Source of the DNA: CAXXOK01 sp963675925
GTDB taxonomy: Bacteria > Bacillota > Clostridia > Christensenellales > Aristaeellaceae
Length of the DNA stretch: 64,000 nucleotides
Assembly: GCA_963675925.2 (NCBI GenBank)
Contig: CAXXIB010000004.1
Span: 1,302,001-1,366,000 of the forward strand
Direction: 5' to 3'
The stretch's first letter is position 1. The number at the start of each line of letters is the position of its first letter. Shown one piece after another: positions 1-8,118 of this stretch. Both the position numbers and the translations under genes were made by a program. The notes under the pieces are model-generated. The model saw nothing but the letters and a program-made list of their open reading frames with translations, was not told where the DNA came from and did not search any database.

Positions 1-21
1 GTGGAAGAAATCCTGGGCTAA
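1..21 (+). CDS. rpsE: 30S ribosomal protein S5, C-terminal end (partial)
   Basis: Only the last six codons (VEEILG) and the TAA stop are in the window. The reading frame runs in from the left edge. The assignment rests on position: S5 immediately precedes L30 in the spc operon, and the VEEIL-type ending is usual for bacterial S5. The stop is followed by AGGAGG, the ribosome binding site of rpmD. Confidence 0.8.
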   Translation: MEEILG

Positions 22-34
22 GGAGGACGACGAC

Positions 35-217
35 ATGAAATTGTACATTACACTTAAAAAATCGCCGATCTCAAGCCTGCAGGTGCACAAAGACACCGTT
101 GCCGCGCTAGGCCTTCGCAAGATCGGCCAGACCGTGGTAAAGGAAGATAACCCCTGTATTCGGGGTCAAATTTTCCGTGTAAAGCATATGATCGACGTAG
201 TTGAGAAAGCTAAGTAG
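35..217 (+). CDS. rpmD: 50S ribosomal protein L30
   Basis: This 60-residue protein of the large ribosomal subunit has the normal bacterial L30 length. It shows the family pattern of an N-terminal beta strand (LYITLKKSPI) followed by a helix with LGLRKIGQTV and a C-terminal MIDVVE segment. The start at 35 is preceded by AGGAGG at a good distance. It lies between rpsE and rplO in the standard spc order and is cotranscribed with them. Confidence 0.97.
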   Translation: MKLYITLKKSPISSLQVHKDTVAALGLRKIGQTVVKEDNPCIRGQIFRVKHMIDVVEKAK

Positions 218-229
218 GAGGGATTGCCG

Positions 230-670
230 ATGAAATTGCATGAACTGCAGCCCGCCGCTGGTTCCACCACATCCCCCAAGCGTCTGGGCAGGGGTACAGG
301 TTCGGGTCTTGGCAAGACCTCCGGCAAAGGGCACAAGGGCCAGAACGCCCGCTCCGGCGGTGGCGTACGCCCCGGGTTTGAAGGCGGCCAGATGCCACTG
401 ACGCGCCGTGTCCCCAAACGAGGGTTCACCAATATTTTCCGTACCGAGTACGCAACTGTTAATGTCGGGAATCTCGACATCTTCACGGATGGCTCTGTGG
501 TCACTGCGGAAATGCTTAAGGATGCCGGTCTGATCAAAAAGACCTCAAACGGCGTGAAAATCCTTGGCGACGGCGAGCTTACCAAAAAGCTAACCGTGCA
601 AGCAGCAAAGTTTTCCAAGAGTGCACAGGAGAAGATCGAGACCCTCGGCGGGAAAGCCGAGGTGAAGTAA
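230..670 (+). CDS. rplO: 50S ribosomal protein L15
   Basis: This 146-residue protein of the large subunit begins MKLHELQPAAGS and has the glycine-rich, basic N-terminal stretch (GRGTGSGLGKTSGKGHKGQ) that threads into 23S rRNA in this family. The ATG at 230 is chosen over an in-frame TTG at 224 because the strong GGAGGG site sits at the proper distance from the ATG and the homologous family start is MKLH. It ends one base before the secY start, so the two are translationally coupled. Confidence 0.97.
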   Translation: MKLHELQPAAGSTTSPKRLGRGTGSGLGKTSGKGHKGQNARSGGGVRPGFEGGQMPLTRRVPKRGFTNIFRTEYATVNVGNLDIFTDGSVVTAEMLKDAGLIKKTSNGVKILGDGELTKKLTVQAAKFSKSAQEKIETLGGKAEVK

Positions 671-671
671 C

Positions 672-1964
672 ATGGCGCGTAACCGCAACAACCCCGGCAT
701 GATGGAATCGCTGCGCAATGCGTGGAAGGTCAATGATATTCGCAAAAAGCTGATCTACACCTTCATGATGCTGGTTCTATTCCGTTTGGTTGGCGTGATT
801 CCCGCGCCCGGTGTTGACTATGTGGCTGTGCAAGCCGCAGTCGGCACGCAGAAGTTACCGCTGTTGGATCTGGTCAACATGATGACCGGTAACAACTTCT
901 CTCAAATGACCATCATGGCCATGGGTATTACACCCTACATCAACGCCAGCATTATTATGCAGCTGCTGACCATCGCCATCCCGGCGCTGGAACGCATGCA
1001 AAAGAGCGGCGATGAAGGCCGTAAAAAGATTGCACAAATCACCCGCTATGTCACCGTTGGTCTTGCGATCTTCCAGGCAATTGGTCTGGTAGCAAGCCTT
1101 GGTTACATTAAAGCCGGATGGTATAACTATGTGCTGGTTGGCGTCTCCATGGCAGGTGGTACTGCTTTGGCCATGTGGCTGGGCGAGCGCATTACCGAAA
1201 AAGGCATTGGTAACGGTATCTCGCTGCTGATCGCCGCCGGTATCGTCAACAACCTGTTCAACGGTTATGTGCAGCTTGGTAAAGAAGCGCTCAACGCCAC
1301 GGCTCTTGGCCCGTGGCTGACACTGATTGCGGTGCTTGCAGTTTCCCTGTTGATGATCGTGATCATCACCTGGGCAGACCTTGGCGTGCGCCGCATTAAC
1401 GTACATTTTGCTAAACGCGTATCCGGACGCAAGATGTATGGTGGGCAAAACCAGGTCATCCCGCTCAAGCTCATCTCCGTGGGCGTGCTGCCGTTGATCT
1501 TTGCCTACTCCTTCATGGCGTTCCCCGGCACGATTATTCAGTTGGTCGGCGGAGCGGATAGCGGTCTTGCCGTGTGGTGGGCCCAAAATATGTATTCGTC
1601 TTCAATCGGATACCAGGGCGTGATGGCACTGCTCATCTTTGCATTCACGTTCTTCTACTCGTCCATTTCTTTCAATCCCGATGAGATTGCAAAGAATATC
1701 CAGCAGCAGGGCGGCGCGATCCCTTCGGTTCGTCCCGGCCGGCCGACGGTGGAATACTTAAGTCGCATCAACAAACGACTGACGATGTTTGCCGCCGTCT
1801 TCCTGGCATTGCTGGCAACGATCCCCGGTCTGTTTGCAAGGAGCACTGCACAAGCGCTGCCCTTTGGTGCATCCAGTATCCTGATCGTGGTTTCCGTTAT
1901 TCTGGAAACCAAGCGGCAGTTGGATGAGCACTTGGTATCCCGTAACTACGATAAAATCTCCTAA
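672..1964 (+). CDS. secY: Preprotein translocase subunit SecY
   Basis: This is the 430-residue central channel subunit of the Sec translocon, located in the cytoplasmic membrane. About ten hydrophobic segments are visible. Family hallmarks include the N-terminal DIRKKLIYTFMMLVLFRLVG region, MGITPYINASIIMQLL in TM2, the GIGNGISLLI segment, and the C-terminal loop with RPGRPTVEYLSRINKRLT. The length is typical. It sits between rplO and adk as in most Bacillota. The following 130-nt gap before adk contains no gene that I can support. Confidence 0.98.
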   Translation: MARNRNNPGMMESLRNAWKVNDIRKKLIYTFMMLVLFRLVGVIPAPGVDYVAVQAAVGTQKLPLLDLVNMMTGNNFSQMTIMAMGITPYINASIIMQLLTIAIPALERMQKSGDEGRKKIAQITRYVTVGLAIFQAIGLVASLGYIKAGWYNYVLVGVSMAGGTALAMWLGERITEKGIGNGISLLIAAGIVNNLFNGYVQLGKEALNATALGPWLTLIAVLAVSLLMIVIITWADLGVRRINVHFAKRVSGRKMYGGQNQVIPLKLISVGVLPLIFAYSFMAFPGTIIQLVGGADSGLAVWWAQNMYSSSIGYQGVMALLIFAFTFFYSSISFNPDEIAKNIQQQGGAIPSVRPGRPTVEYLSRINKRLTMFAAVFLALLATIPGLFARSTAQALPFGASSILIVVSVILETKRQLDEHLVSRNYDKIS

Positions 1965-2096
1965 CTCGCCCGTAGGACCTGATCTGCGTTGGCAGCATGA
2001 GCCGGTAAACCACCCTCGTGTCCAAGCAGTTCAAACCTTCGGAACAAGCGGGAGACTTGCGTCCTCCTTATGAACAACGCATAGGAGATAATAGGT

Positions 2097-2726
2097 ATGA
2101 AAATCATTCTTCTCGGCCCTCCTGGAGCGGGCAAAGGCACGCAGGCACAGATTATCTGTGATACCTTCAAGCTGGCCCACATCTCCACGGGCGATATGCT
2201 TCGCTCCGCGATTCAGAAACAAACGGAAACTGGCCTGAAAGCCAAAACGTTTATGGATCAAGGCGCACTGGTTCCTGACAATGTCGTAATCGACCTCGTT
2301 CGGGAACGCGTGCAGGAGCCCGACTGCGAAAATGGCTACATTCTGGACGGGTTTCCTCGTACCGTGGAACAAGCCAAAGCGCTGGAGAGCATTGCCACCA
2401 TCGATGCTGTTATCGACATCAACCTGCCCGACGATTTTCTGATCGAACGGCTTTCTGGCCGCCGGGTATGTCCCAAGTGCGGCAGATCGTACCACACCGA
2501 GCTTCTGGCGGGTAAAACCACCTGTGAAGACGACGGAACCACGCTTGTACAGCGCGAAGACGATAAACGCGAAACGGTGCTTAGCCGCCTGAAGGTGTAT
2601 TATCAGAAAACCGCGCCGCTGATTGAGTACTACAGTGCCAAAGGCATTGTACATGCTGTGGATGGTACCCAGTATTACAAAATCCTCGGCGAAACCATCG
2701 CTAAAGAGCTGCGGTCCGTGCAATGA
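2097..2726 (+). CDS. adk: Adenylate kinase (zinc-type lid)
   Basis: This 209-residue cytoplasmic enzyme interconverts ATP + AMP and 2 ADP. The P-loop GPPGAGKGT lies at residues 7-15, followed by the AMP-binding region STGDMLR and DGFPRT. The LID domain carries Cys125, Cys128 and Cys143 plus Asp146, the Cys3-Asp zinc site known from Bacillus-type enzymes. The start is preceded by ATAGGAGATAATAGGT. The stop overlaps the map start by 4 nt (ATGA), so translation of the two is coupled. Confidence 0.97.
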   Translation: MKIILLGPPGAGKGTQAQIICDTFKLAHISTGDMLRSAIQKQTETGLKAKTFMDQGALVPDNVVIDLVRERVQEPDCENGYILDGFPRTVEQAKALESIATIDAVIDINLPDDFLIERLSGRRVCPKCGRSYHTELLAGKTTCEDDGTTLVQREDDKRETVLSRLKVYYQKTAPLIEYYSAKGIVHAVDGTQYYKILGETIAKELRSVQ

Positions 2727-3505
2727 TTTATCTCAAAAGCGCGGCGCAGATCGCAGTGATGCGAAAGGCCGGAGCACTGCTATACGATGTGCTCAGCGAA
2801 GTGCGCCAGGCTGTAAAGCCCGGCATCACGACCAAAGCCCTCGACGGCATGGCTGAAAAGCTGATTCGGGATCGGGGGGCCAGACCTTCGTTTCTCGGTT
2901 ATCGGGGATTTCCGGCTACGCTTTGTACATCGCTCAACGAGCAGGTGGTTCACGGCATTCCCAGTGATTCGGTCGTCCTCAAGGAAGGGGATATCCTCTC
3001 TGTTGATTGCGGACTGGTCCTGGATGGATGGCAGTCCGACAGCGCGTTTACTGTGGGAGTTGGCAACATTTCCCCGGAAAAACGCAAGTTGATTGAAGTC
3101 ACAGAGCAGTGCTTCTTCCTGGGCGCGCAGCAGGCTTTAAACGGTGGCCGGCTGCAGGATATCAGCCATGCGATTCAGACCCTGGCTGAAAGCCACGGCT
3201 ACGGAGTCATCCGCGAGCTGGTGGGTCACGGAATCGGACGCGATATGCACGAAGAGCCCAGTGTTCCAAACTTCGGCAGGGCAGGGCAGGGCGTACGCCT
3301 TCGCGAAGGCCTGACCTTGGCAGTGGAACCCATGATCTCCATGAAGGATCCCTCCGTAATGGAGCTATCCGATGGATGGACCATTGTGACCATTGACCAG
3401 AGCCCCTGTGCGCATTACGAGCACACCCTGGCCATCAACGAACACGGGCTGCCTGAACTGTTAAGCTTCCCGGGCTATGTATTCTCGGAGGTGGACAGCA
3501 AGTGA
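2723..3505 (+). CDS. map: Methionine aminopeptidase, type I
   Basis: This 260-residue metalloprotease removes the initiator methionine from nascent proteins. The pita-bread fold ligands are recognisable: Asp95 and Asp106 in SVDCGLVLDGWQSDSA, a histidine in GHGIGRDMHEEP, a glutamate in VEPMIS, and the last glutamate in YEHTLAI. The length is slightly above the usual ~250. Its start overlaps adk and its end overlaps the next gene by 4 nt, the usual compact spc-operon arrangement. Confidence 0.97.
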   Translation: MIYLKSAAQIAVMRKAGALLYDVLSEVRQAVKPGITTKALDGMAEKLIRDRGARPSFLGYRGFPATLCTSLNEQVVHGIPSDSVVLKEGDILSVDCGLVLDGWQSDSAFTVGVGNISPEKRKLIEVTEQCFFLGAQQALNGGRLQDISHAIQTLAESHGYGVIRELVGHGIGRDMHEEPSVPNFGRAGQGVRLREGLTLAVEPMISMKDPSVMELSDGWTIVTIDQSPCAHYEHTLAINEHGLPELLSFPGYVFSEVDSK

Positions 3506-3819
3506 AACCCGCAGTGCAGGAGATTGGACGTGTAGTGTTCTCTAAACAGGGGCACGATGCGGGCAATGCATTTCTTGTCGTGGGTGTGCTGGACGAGAAA
3601 TACGTCCTGATCGCCGATGGCGATAGCCGTAAGCTTGCCAAACCCAAGAAGAAGCAGATCAAGCATCTGCGCTCTACGCCTTATGTGGCAGCCGAAGTAC
3701 TCGACGCCATTGCAAAACAGGCTCAGACCGCCGACAGCGACATCCGCAAAGCACTCAAGACCTATCTTGACACCATCAGTTCTCGCCTACAAGACAAGGA
3801 GGAACCCACATTTGTCTAA
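3502..3819 (+). CDS. KOW domain-containing RNA-binding protein (L14e-like)
   Basis: This 105-residue protein starts with GTG inside the map stop. Residues ~5-40 (EIGRVVFSKQGHDAGNAFLVVG) match the KOW/SH3-like fold of the ribosomal protein L14e-like family that sits between map and infA in many Clostridia. A lysine-rich KPKKKQIKHLR stretch follows, consistent with RNA binding. Its exact role is unknown; location in the ribosomal operon suggests ribosome association. It overlaps infA by 8 nt. Confidence 0.85.
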   Translation: MKPAVQEIGRVVFSKQGHDAGNAFLVVGVLDEKYVLIADGDSRKLAKPKKKQIKHLRSTPYVAAEVLDAIAKQAQTADSDIRKALKTYLDTISSRLQDKEEPTFV

Positions 3820-4033
3820 AAGCGACGTCATCGAAATGGAAGGCACGGTCATAGAAGCGCTTCCCAACGCTATGTTCCAAGTGGAGCTGGCAGGCGGCCA
3901 CAAGATCCTGGCTCACATTTCCGGTAAGATGCGCATGAACTTCATCCGCATTTATCCTGGCGATAAAGTCACTATCGAATTGTCGCCGTACGATTTAACC
4001 CGCGGCCGTATCACCTGGCGCTCCAAAGGCTGA
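3812..4033 (+). CDS. infA: Translation initiation factor IF-1
   Basis: This 73-residue OB-fold protein binds the ribosomal A site during initiation. The sequence MSKSDVIEMEGTVIEALPN followed by FQVEL, KILAHISGKMR, RIYPGDKV and LSPYDLTRGRITWR is diagnostic. I place the start at the TTG at 3812, read as fMet, because AAGGAGG lies about 10 nt upstream and family members begin with MSK. The start lies within the last codons of the KOW gene. Confidence 0.97.
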   Translation: MSKSDVIEMEGTVIEALPNAMFQVELAGGHKILAHISGKMRMNFIRIYPGDKVTIELSPYDLTRGRITWRSKG

Positions 4034-4075
4034 CAACAGCATGCGCCGGACACCTAAGATTTGGAGGTTATCGTT

Positions 4076-4189
4076 ATGAAAGTTCGTCCCTCAGTCAAAC
4101 CGATTTGTGAAAAATGCAAGATTATCAAGCGCAAGGGTCGCGTGATGGTCATTTGCGAGAATCCCCGCCACAAGCAGAAGCAGGGATAA
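4076..4189 (+). CDS. rpmJ: 50S ribosomal protein L36
   Basis: This 37-residue protein begins MKVRPSVKPICEKC and has the zinc-ribbon ligand pattern C-x2-C-x12-C-x4-H of the zinc-binding L36 form. It is preceded by TTGGAGG. In most Bacillota rpsM follows immediately. Here the next gene is instead a reverse tetR, with a terminator between, so rpmJ ends this transcription unit. Confidence 0.97.
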   Translation: MKVRPSVKPICEKCKIIKRKGRVMVICENPRHKQKQG

Positions 4190-4339
4190 TGGCTTGTGTC
4201 CGTGTTTCGCACGGATACCGCCATGCAGGATTGCCGGGTAACAATGAATGGTATGTCTGGTTCGCATCTTGCGGCCGGACCGCTGTTTGTTGTTTTCTCA
4301 GGTAACCGATAACCCATCGGCATATACGACTGGGCTCGT

Positions 4340-4370
4340 AAAAACACCGTATCGTCTGATACGGTGTTTT
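4340..4370 (+). terminator. Intrinsic terminator after the spc operon
   Basis: AAAACACCGTATC, loop, GATACGGTGTTTT forms a stable hairpin followed by T-rich sequence. The arms are flanked by A and T runs, so it can work in both directions: for the spc operon from the left and for the reverse tetR gene from the right. The stretch 4190-4339 before it has no coding sequence that I can support. Confidence 0.85.
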
Positions 4371-4438
4371 GCTATAGTTTGGTAGAACTAGTTGAAACGA
4401 GAGGATTATGGAACAGCGTTCAGGCTTTTAGTATGCCG

Positions 4439-5110
4439 TTATGCTCGTTCATCGTGCTTGCCATCCTGCTGCGGCGTGAGCAGTTTGGCAAAGAACTGGA
4501 TGTGTGTATGAATGCGGTGCTCGATTGCCGCCTTATCCTCACCAAGTAATTCCACAAGCCTGTACTCGTTTAGCAGGCCTTCCAGTGCATAGTAGTACTC
4601 GGCGGTTACCGCTTCCACGTCGAAGGGGACAAGTGCGCCCTGCTCCATCAGACCGCGCAGTATGGTTTCCGTATAGTCTCTGCGCTGGTGGTACAGGTTG
4701 CGCTTGGCCAATTTGGCCGCGGCAGGGCTTAGCAATGATTCCGTCCGGATAATCTGCTGCGCCGTTTGAAAGAGACGGTTGGAGGTGCTTTCGCTGAACC
4801 GCTGCATGGTCTGCATGAAAAACGTTTTGACATCACCGTTTTGAATGAAATAGTCGATTTCCTCCTGCGACAAGACCACCGCACGGCTGGCCTGATCGTA
4901 GAAGGTGAGAATCGCTGCAAAAAGGCTTTCTTTGCCGGTGTAGTGGTTGTAGAACGAGCTCTCCTTGATGCCAACAGCACGCGTCAGCTCGCGGATACCC
5001 ACGTTGGCATAGCCTTTTTGTGCAAATAACTGCAGACCCGCGCAAAAGAGCTTTTCCTTGGTTGTTGGCGCAGCGTCGATCAACTGTTGCAGATTGTCCT
5101 GTACATTCAT
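4439..5110 (-). CDS. TetR/AcrR family transcriptional regulator
   Basis: This 223-residue repressor-type regulator has an N-terminal helix-turn-helix at residues ~18-62 (KEKLFCAGLQLFAQKGYANV, then GIRELTRAVGIKESSFYNHY). The C-terminal ligand-binding helical domain cannot be assigned a ligand. The ATG at 5110 is preferred over an upstream TTG at 5125 because GGAGAA precedes it correctly. It is oriented against both ribosomal operons and has no partner transporter next to it, so its only visible target is its own promoter. Confidence 0.92.
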   Translation of the reverse strand: MNVQDNLQQLIDAAPTTKEKLFCAGLQLFAQKGYANVGIRELTRAVGIKESSFYNHYTGKESLFAAILTFYDQASRAVVLSQEEIDYFIQNGDVKTFFMQTMQRFSESTSNRLFQTAQQIIRTESLLSPAAAKLAKRNLYHQRRDYTETILRGLMEQGALVPFDVEAVTAEYYYALEGLLNEYRLVELLGEDKAAIEHRIHTHIQFFAKLLTPQQDGKHDERA

Positions 5111-5127
5111 GCTGAATTTCTCCAATA

Positions 5128-5172
5128 ACTAACGTTTGTTAGTAATTGTAGCGAAACGAAGCAAATTGTCAA
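5128..5172 (-). promoter_or_regulatory. tetR promoter with overlapping palindromic operator
   Basis: On the minus strand a -35 TTGACA (5167-5172) and -10 TACAAT (5145-5150) are separated by 16 bp. Immediately downstream, ACTAACGTTTGTTAGT (5128-5143) is a perfect 6-bp inverted repeat with a 4-bp spacer, typical of a TetR-family operator. It covers the expected transcription start, so the tetR gene is probably autorepressed. Confidence 0.8.
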
Positions 5173-5294
5173 GCGAATTTCCTGTAACCGGGCAGCGGCG
5201 GTATCCATCAACACTAAATATAGTGGTACTTTGCGGCTTTGATACTAAACGAAAAAATACTTTGCAAATCATGCAAAAGAAATCAGTGAAATAG

Positions 5295-5323
5295 TTGTCA
5301 TGAAAATAAAAATATGGTATACT
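5295..5323 (+). promoter_or_regulatory. Promoter of the alpha (rpsM) operon
   Basis: TTGTCA (5295-5300), a 17-bp spacer and TATACT (5318-5323) make a near-consensus housekeeping promoter. Transcription would start near 5330, giving a leader of about 300 nt before rpsM. A separate promoter is needed here because a terminator and the reverse tetR separate rpsM from the spc operon. Confidence 0.85.
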
Positions 5324-5329
5324 TCCAAA

Positions 5330-5635
5330 GTTAGACCCTGAAATGATACCGTGGGCGGCTGCGCGTACGAGAAATCGAATGCGACCACGATCAAAGCCTG
5401 GTCTGACAACGTTAACAAAGCGTGTACGAATGGCAACTGTCATCCCAATGCGCGCGGGGTCTTGGGCGGATACCGCCAACGACAAGAGACCCTCAGCCCC
5501 AACGGGCCTCTAGCAGGCTCAAAGCAGGTGGGCATACCAAGGCAAACGGAAACGCTTGCCGGAGACGCAAATTGTGTTTCCGCAGGGTTTTCATGGCCGC
5601 GGTTCCCCTGAACATTATGGAGGTGTAACCCATAC
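5330..5635 (+). ncRNA. Long structured 5' leader of the rpsM operon (candidate RNA element)
   Basis: About 300 nt lie between the promoter and rpsM without a convincing reading frame. Several local hairpins are visible: TTGGGCGG/CCGCCAA around 5462-5480, GCCC-CAAC-GGGC near 5497-5510, and GGCAAACG-GAAA-CGCTTGCC near 5541-5560, which has a GAAA tetraloop. I see no T-box motif and no terminator hairpin at its end. It could be an autoregulatory ribosomal leader (S4-type control of the alpha operon is known in other bacteria) or an unrelated structured RNA. Identity is not established. Confidence 0.45.
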
Positions 5636-6010
5636 ATGGCACGTATTGCAGGTGTTGACCTGCCCAATGAAAAGCGCGTGGAAGTAGGCTTGACCTACAT
5701 CTTCGGCATCGGCCCGGCGATCTCCAAAAACATTTTGGATGGCACCGGCGTCAGCCCCGACACCCGCTGTAAGGACCTGAACGAACAGGAAGTTTCCAAG
5801 CTCCGCGAATTCATTGAAAAGAACGTAAAGGTAGAAGGCGATCTGCGTCGTGAGGTGTCGATGAACATCAAACGGCTCATTGAGATCGGCTCGTACCGCG
5901 GCATCCGTCATCGTCGCGGCTTACCTGTGCGCGGTCAGAAGACCAAAACCAATGCGCGGACCCGGAAAGGCCCCAAGCGCACCGTTGCAGGAAAGAAAAA
6001 AGCAGTATAA
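5636..6010 (+). CDS. rpsM: 30S ribosomal protein S13
   Basis: This 124-residue small-subunit head protein begins MARIAGVDLPNEKR. It has the helix-two-turns-helix region (GIGPAISKNIL), a SYRGIRHRRGLPVRGQKTKTNARTR-type basic tail, and a lysine-rich end. It opens the alpha operon. The start follows TATGGAGGTGTAACCCATAC. Confidence 0.98.
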   Translation: MARIAGVDLPNEKRVEVGLTYIFGIGPAISKNILDGTGVSPDTRCKDLNEQEVSKLREFIEKNVKVEGDLRREVSMNIKRLIEIGSYRGIRHRRGLPVRGQKTKTNARTRKGPKRTVAGKKKAV

Positions 6011-6065
6011 TCTGAATGCCTTATAATCGTTATCAAGCGATAAGAGCACGGAGGGAGTTCAACGA

Positions 6066-6467
6066 ATGGCACCTAAGCAGAAGCTGAAAAGGGTATCGCG
6101 CAAAAAGCGTGAAAAGAAGCTCGTCGAACGCGGCGCAGCGCATATCCGTTCTTCATTTAACAATACCATCGTCACCTTGACCGACACCAAGGGCAATGCC
6201 CTGTCGTGGGCGAGCGCAGGCGGACTTGGCTTCCGCGGAAGCAAGAAATCCACGCCTTTTGCCGCACAGATGGCCGCCGAGACCGCCGCGAAAGCCGCAA
6301 TGGAATTCGGTCTCAAAACCGTAGAAGTATTCGTAAAGGGCCCCGGCTCCGGCCGTGAGGCCGCCATCCGCAGCCTGCAGGCCGCGGGTTTGGAAGTCAA
6401 CATGATCAAGGACGTCACGCCCATTCCCCATAATGGCTGCCGTCCGCCAAAGCGCAGAAGGGTGTAA
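6066..6467 (+). CDS. rpsK: 30S ribosomal protein S11
   Basis: This 133-residue protein of the 30S platform shows the family core AHIRSSFNNTIVTLTD, GLGFRGSKKSTPFAAQ, VFVKGPGSGREAAIR and the invariant C-terminal DVTPIPHNGCRPPKRRRV. It is preceded by GGAGGG. It is cotranscribed with rpsM and rpsD. Confidence 0.98.
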   Translation: MAPKQKLKRVSRKKREKKLVERGAAHIRSSFNNTIVTLTDTKGNALSWASAGGLGFRGSKKSTPFAAQMAAETAAKAAMEFGLKTVEVFVKGPGSGREAAIRSLQAAGLEVNMIKDVTPIPHNGCRPPKRRRV

Positions 6468-6482
6468 GGAGGTACAACAGTT

Positions 6483-7112
6483 ATGGCTAGATATACCGAT
6501 TCAGTATGCCGTTTGTGCCGCCGCGAGAGCACCAAGCTTTTCTTAAAAGGCGAAAAGTGCTACTCCTCGAAGTGCGCCATGGAAAAACGGCCCACACCGC
6601 CCGGCCAGCACGGTCAGGGACGGCGTATGCGCAAAGCATCCGAGTACGGCATGCAACTGCGCGAAAAACAGAAGGTCCGCCGCGCCTACGGGTTGATGGA
6701 AGGCCAGTTCCACCGCACATTTGTCAAGGCCGAAAGCATGAAGGGCATCACGGGTGAAAACCTGCTGCAGCTTCTGGAGCGCCGCCTGGACAACGTTGTG
6801 TATCGTGCCGGTCTGGCATCCAGCCGCGCTCAGGCGCGCCAGTTCGTTTGCCACGGCCTGATCACTGTTAACGGCAAGAAGGTGGACATTCCTTCGTTTG
6901 TCACCAAAGTGGGCGATATGATCGGCATTAAGGAAACCCGCAAGGATATGGAACACTTCAAGATCGTGAAAGAAGGGATCAACCGTGTCGTGCCCAAGTG
7001 GCTTACGACCAACGCTGAAGCGCTGACGACGAAAGTCGAAACGCTGCCCGAGCGGGAGGATATCGATCTCACCTTGCAGGAGAACATGATCGTCGAGTTC
7101 TACTCTCGTTAA
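6483..7112 (+). CDS. rpsD: 30S ribosomal protein S4 (zinc-type)
   Basis: This 209-residue 16S rRNA-binding assembly protein has an N-terminal C-x2-C...C-x4-C zinc site (CRLC at residues 9-12 and the KCYSSKC segment). This is followed by the basic RRMRKASEYGMQLREKQK helix region and an S4 RNA-binding domain (LERRLDNVVYRAGLASSRAQ). In enterobacteria S4 autoregulates the alpha operon, which is relevant to the long leader upstream of rpsM. Whether this happens here is inference. Confidence 0.98.
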   Translation: MARYTDSVCRLCRRESTKLFLKGEKCYSSKCAMEKRPTPPGQHGQGRRMRKASEYGMQLREKQKVRRAYGLMEGQFHRTFVKAESMKGITGENLLQLLERRLDNVVYRAGLASSRAQARQFVCHGLITVNGKKVDIPSFVTKVGDMIGIKETRKDMEHFKIVKEGINRVVPKWLTTNAEALTTKVETLPEREDIDLTLQENMIVEFYSR

Positions 7113-7141
7113 CTATCGGCTTAGAATAGGAGGGTACAACC

Positions 7142-8086
7142 ATGATCGAAATTGAAAAAGCGCGCATTGATTGCGTAGAATCCAGCGCTGACAATACCTA
7201 CGCCCGGTTCGTGATCGAACCGCTGGAGTCGGGGTTTGGCAACACGCTTGGTAACGCACTGCGGCGGGTACTGTTGTCCTCGCTGCCTGGTGCCGCGATC
7301 ACCAATATCCAGATCGAAGGCATCATGCACGAATTCACCGCCATTCCCGGCGTTGTGGAAGACGTGACTGAGCTGATCCTCAACCTGAAGCAACTTTGCT
7401 TTAAGATGCACACGGATCAGACCAAAACCGTGACCCTGGATGTGAAGGGCCCCATGGAGCTGAAATCCGGCGATATTCCCATGGATGATGAGATGGAGAT
7501 GTCAAATCCTGATTTGCACATCGCCACCCTGAACGAGGATGCGCACCTGCGCATGACCTTGACCATGGAAAAAGGCCGCGGCTACGTGAGCGCCGATCGC
7601 AACAAGGCACACTCCATGCCCATCGGTGTCATCCCGATCGATTCCATTTTCACGCCTATCCGCAAGGTGAACTACACCATCGAGGATACGCGTGTTGGAA
7701 ACGTGACCGACTACGATAAGCTCACGCTGGACGTATGGACCAACGGTACGGTGATCCCCGACGAGGCGATCTCCACTGCCGCCAAGATCCTGACCGAGCA
7801 CCTGAGCCTGTTTGTCAGCCTCACCGACCAGGTGATGCCTGTCACGTTCACCGATCAGGAAGACGACAAGCGCGAAAAAGTGCTTGAGATGACCATCGAG
7901 GAGCTCGACCTGAGCGTCCGCGCTTACAACTGCTTGAAACGCGCCGGCATTAACACGGTGTCCGAGCTTGTTCAGCGCAACCAGGAAGACATGATGAAAG
8001 TTCGCAACCTCGGCCGTAAGAGCCTTGAGGAAGTCGAACAGAAGCTGCAGGCCTTGAACCTTGCGCTCAAGCCCAGCGAAGAATAA
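7142..8086 (+). CDS. rpoA: DNA-directed RNA polymerase subunit alpha
   Basis: This 314-residue alpha subunit has both domains. The N-terminal dimerisation domain includes RFVIEPLESGFGNTLGNALRRVLLSSLPG. A linker rich in acidic residues follows, and then the C-terminal domain (YNCLKRAGINTVSELVQ, VRNLGRKSLEEVEQKL) that contacts UP elements and activators. The length is normal for Bacillota. The start follows GGAGGGTACAACC. Confidence 0.98.
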   Translation: MIEIEKARIDCVESSADNTYARFVIEPLESGFGNTLGNALRRVLLSSLPGAAITNIQIEGIMHEFTAIPGVVEDVTELILNLKQLCFKMHTDQTKTVTLDVKGPMELKSGDIPMDDEMEMSNPDLHIATLNEDAHLRMTLTMEKGRGYVSADRNKAHSMPIGVIPIDSIFTPIRKVNYTIEDTRVGNVTDYDKLTLDVWTNGTVIPDEAISTAAKILTEHLSLFVSLTDQVMPVTFTDQEDDKREKVLEMTIEELDLSVRAYNCLKRAGINTVSELVQRNQEDMMKVRNLGRKSLEEVEQKLQALNLALKPSEE

Positions 8087-8118
8087 TTCAATTCACCTAC
8101 CACAAGGAGGAACCCGAT

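Noticed and set aside
855..1586. A 243-codon minus-strand frame inside secY
   Set aside because: It is antisense to secY. The composition (His- and Gln-rich) reflects the opposite strand of membrane-segment codons.
5330..5635. Leader interpreted as a T-box riboswitch
   Set aside because: No T-box AGGGTGG-type sequence and no terminator/antiterminator pair are present, and the downstream gene is ribosomal.
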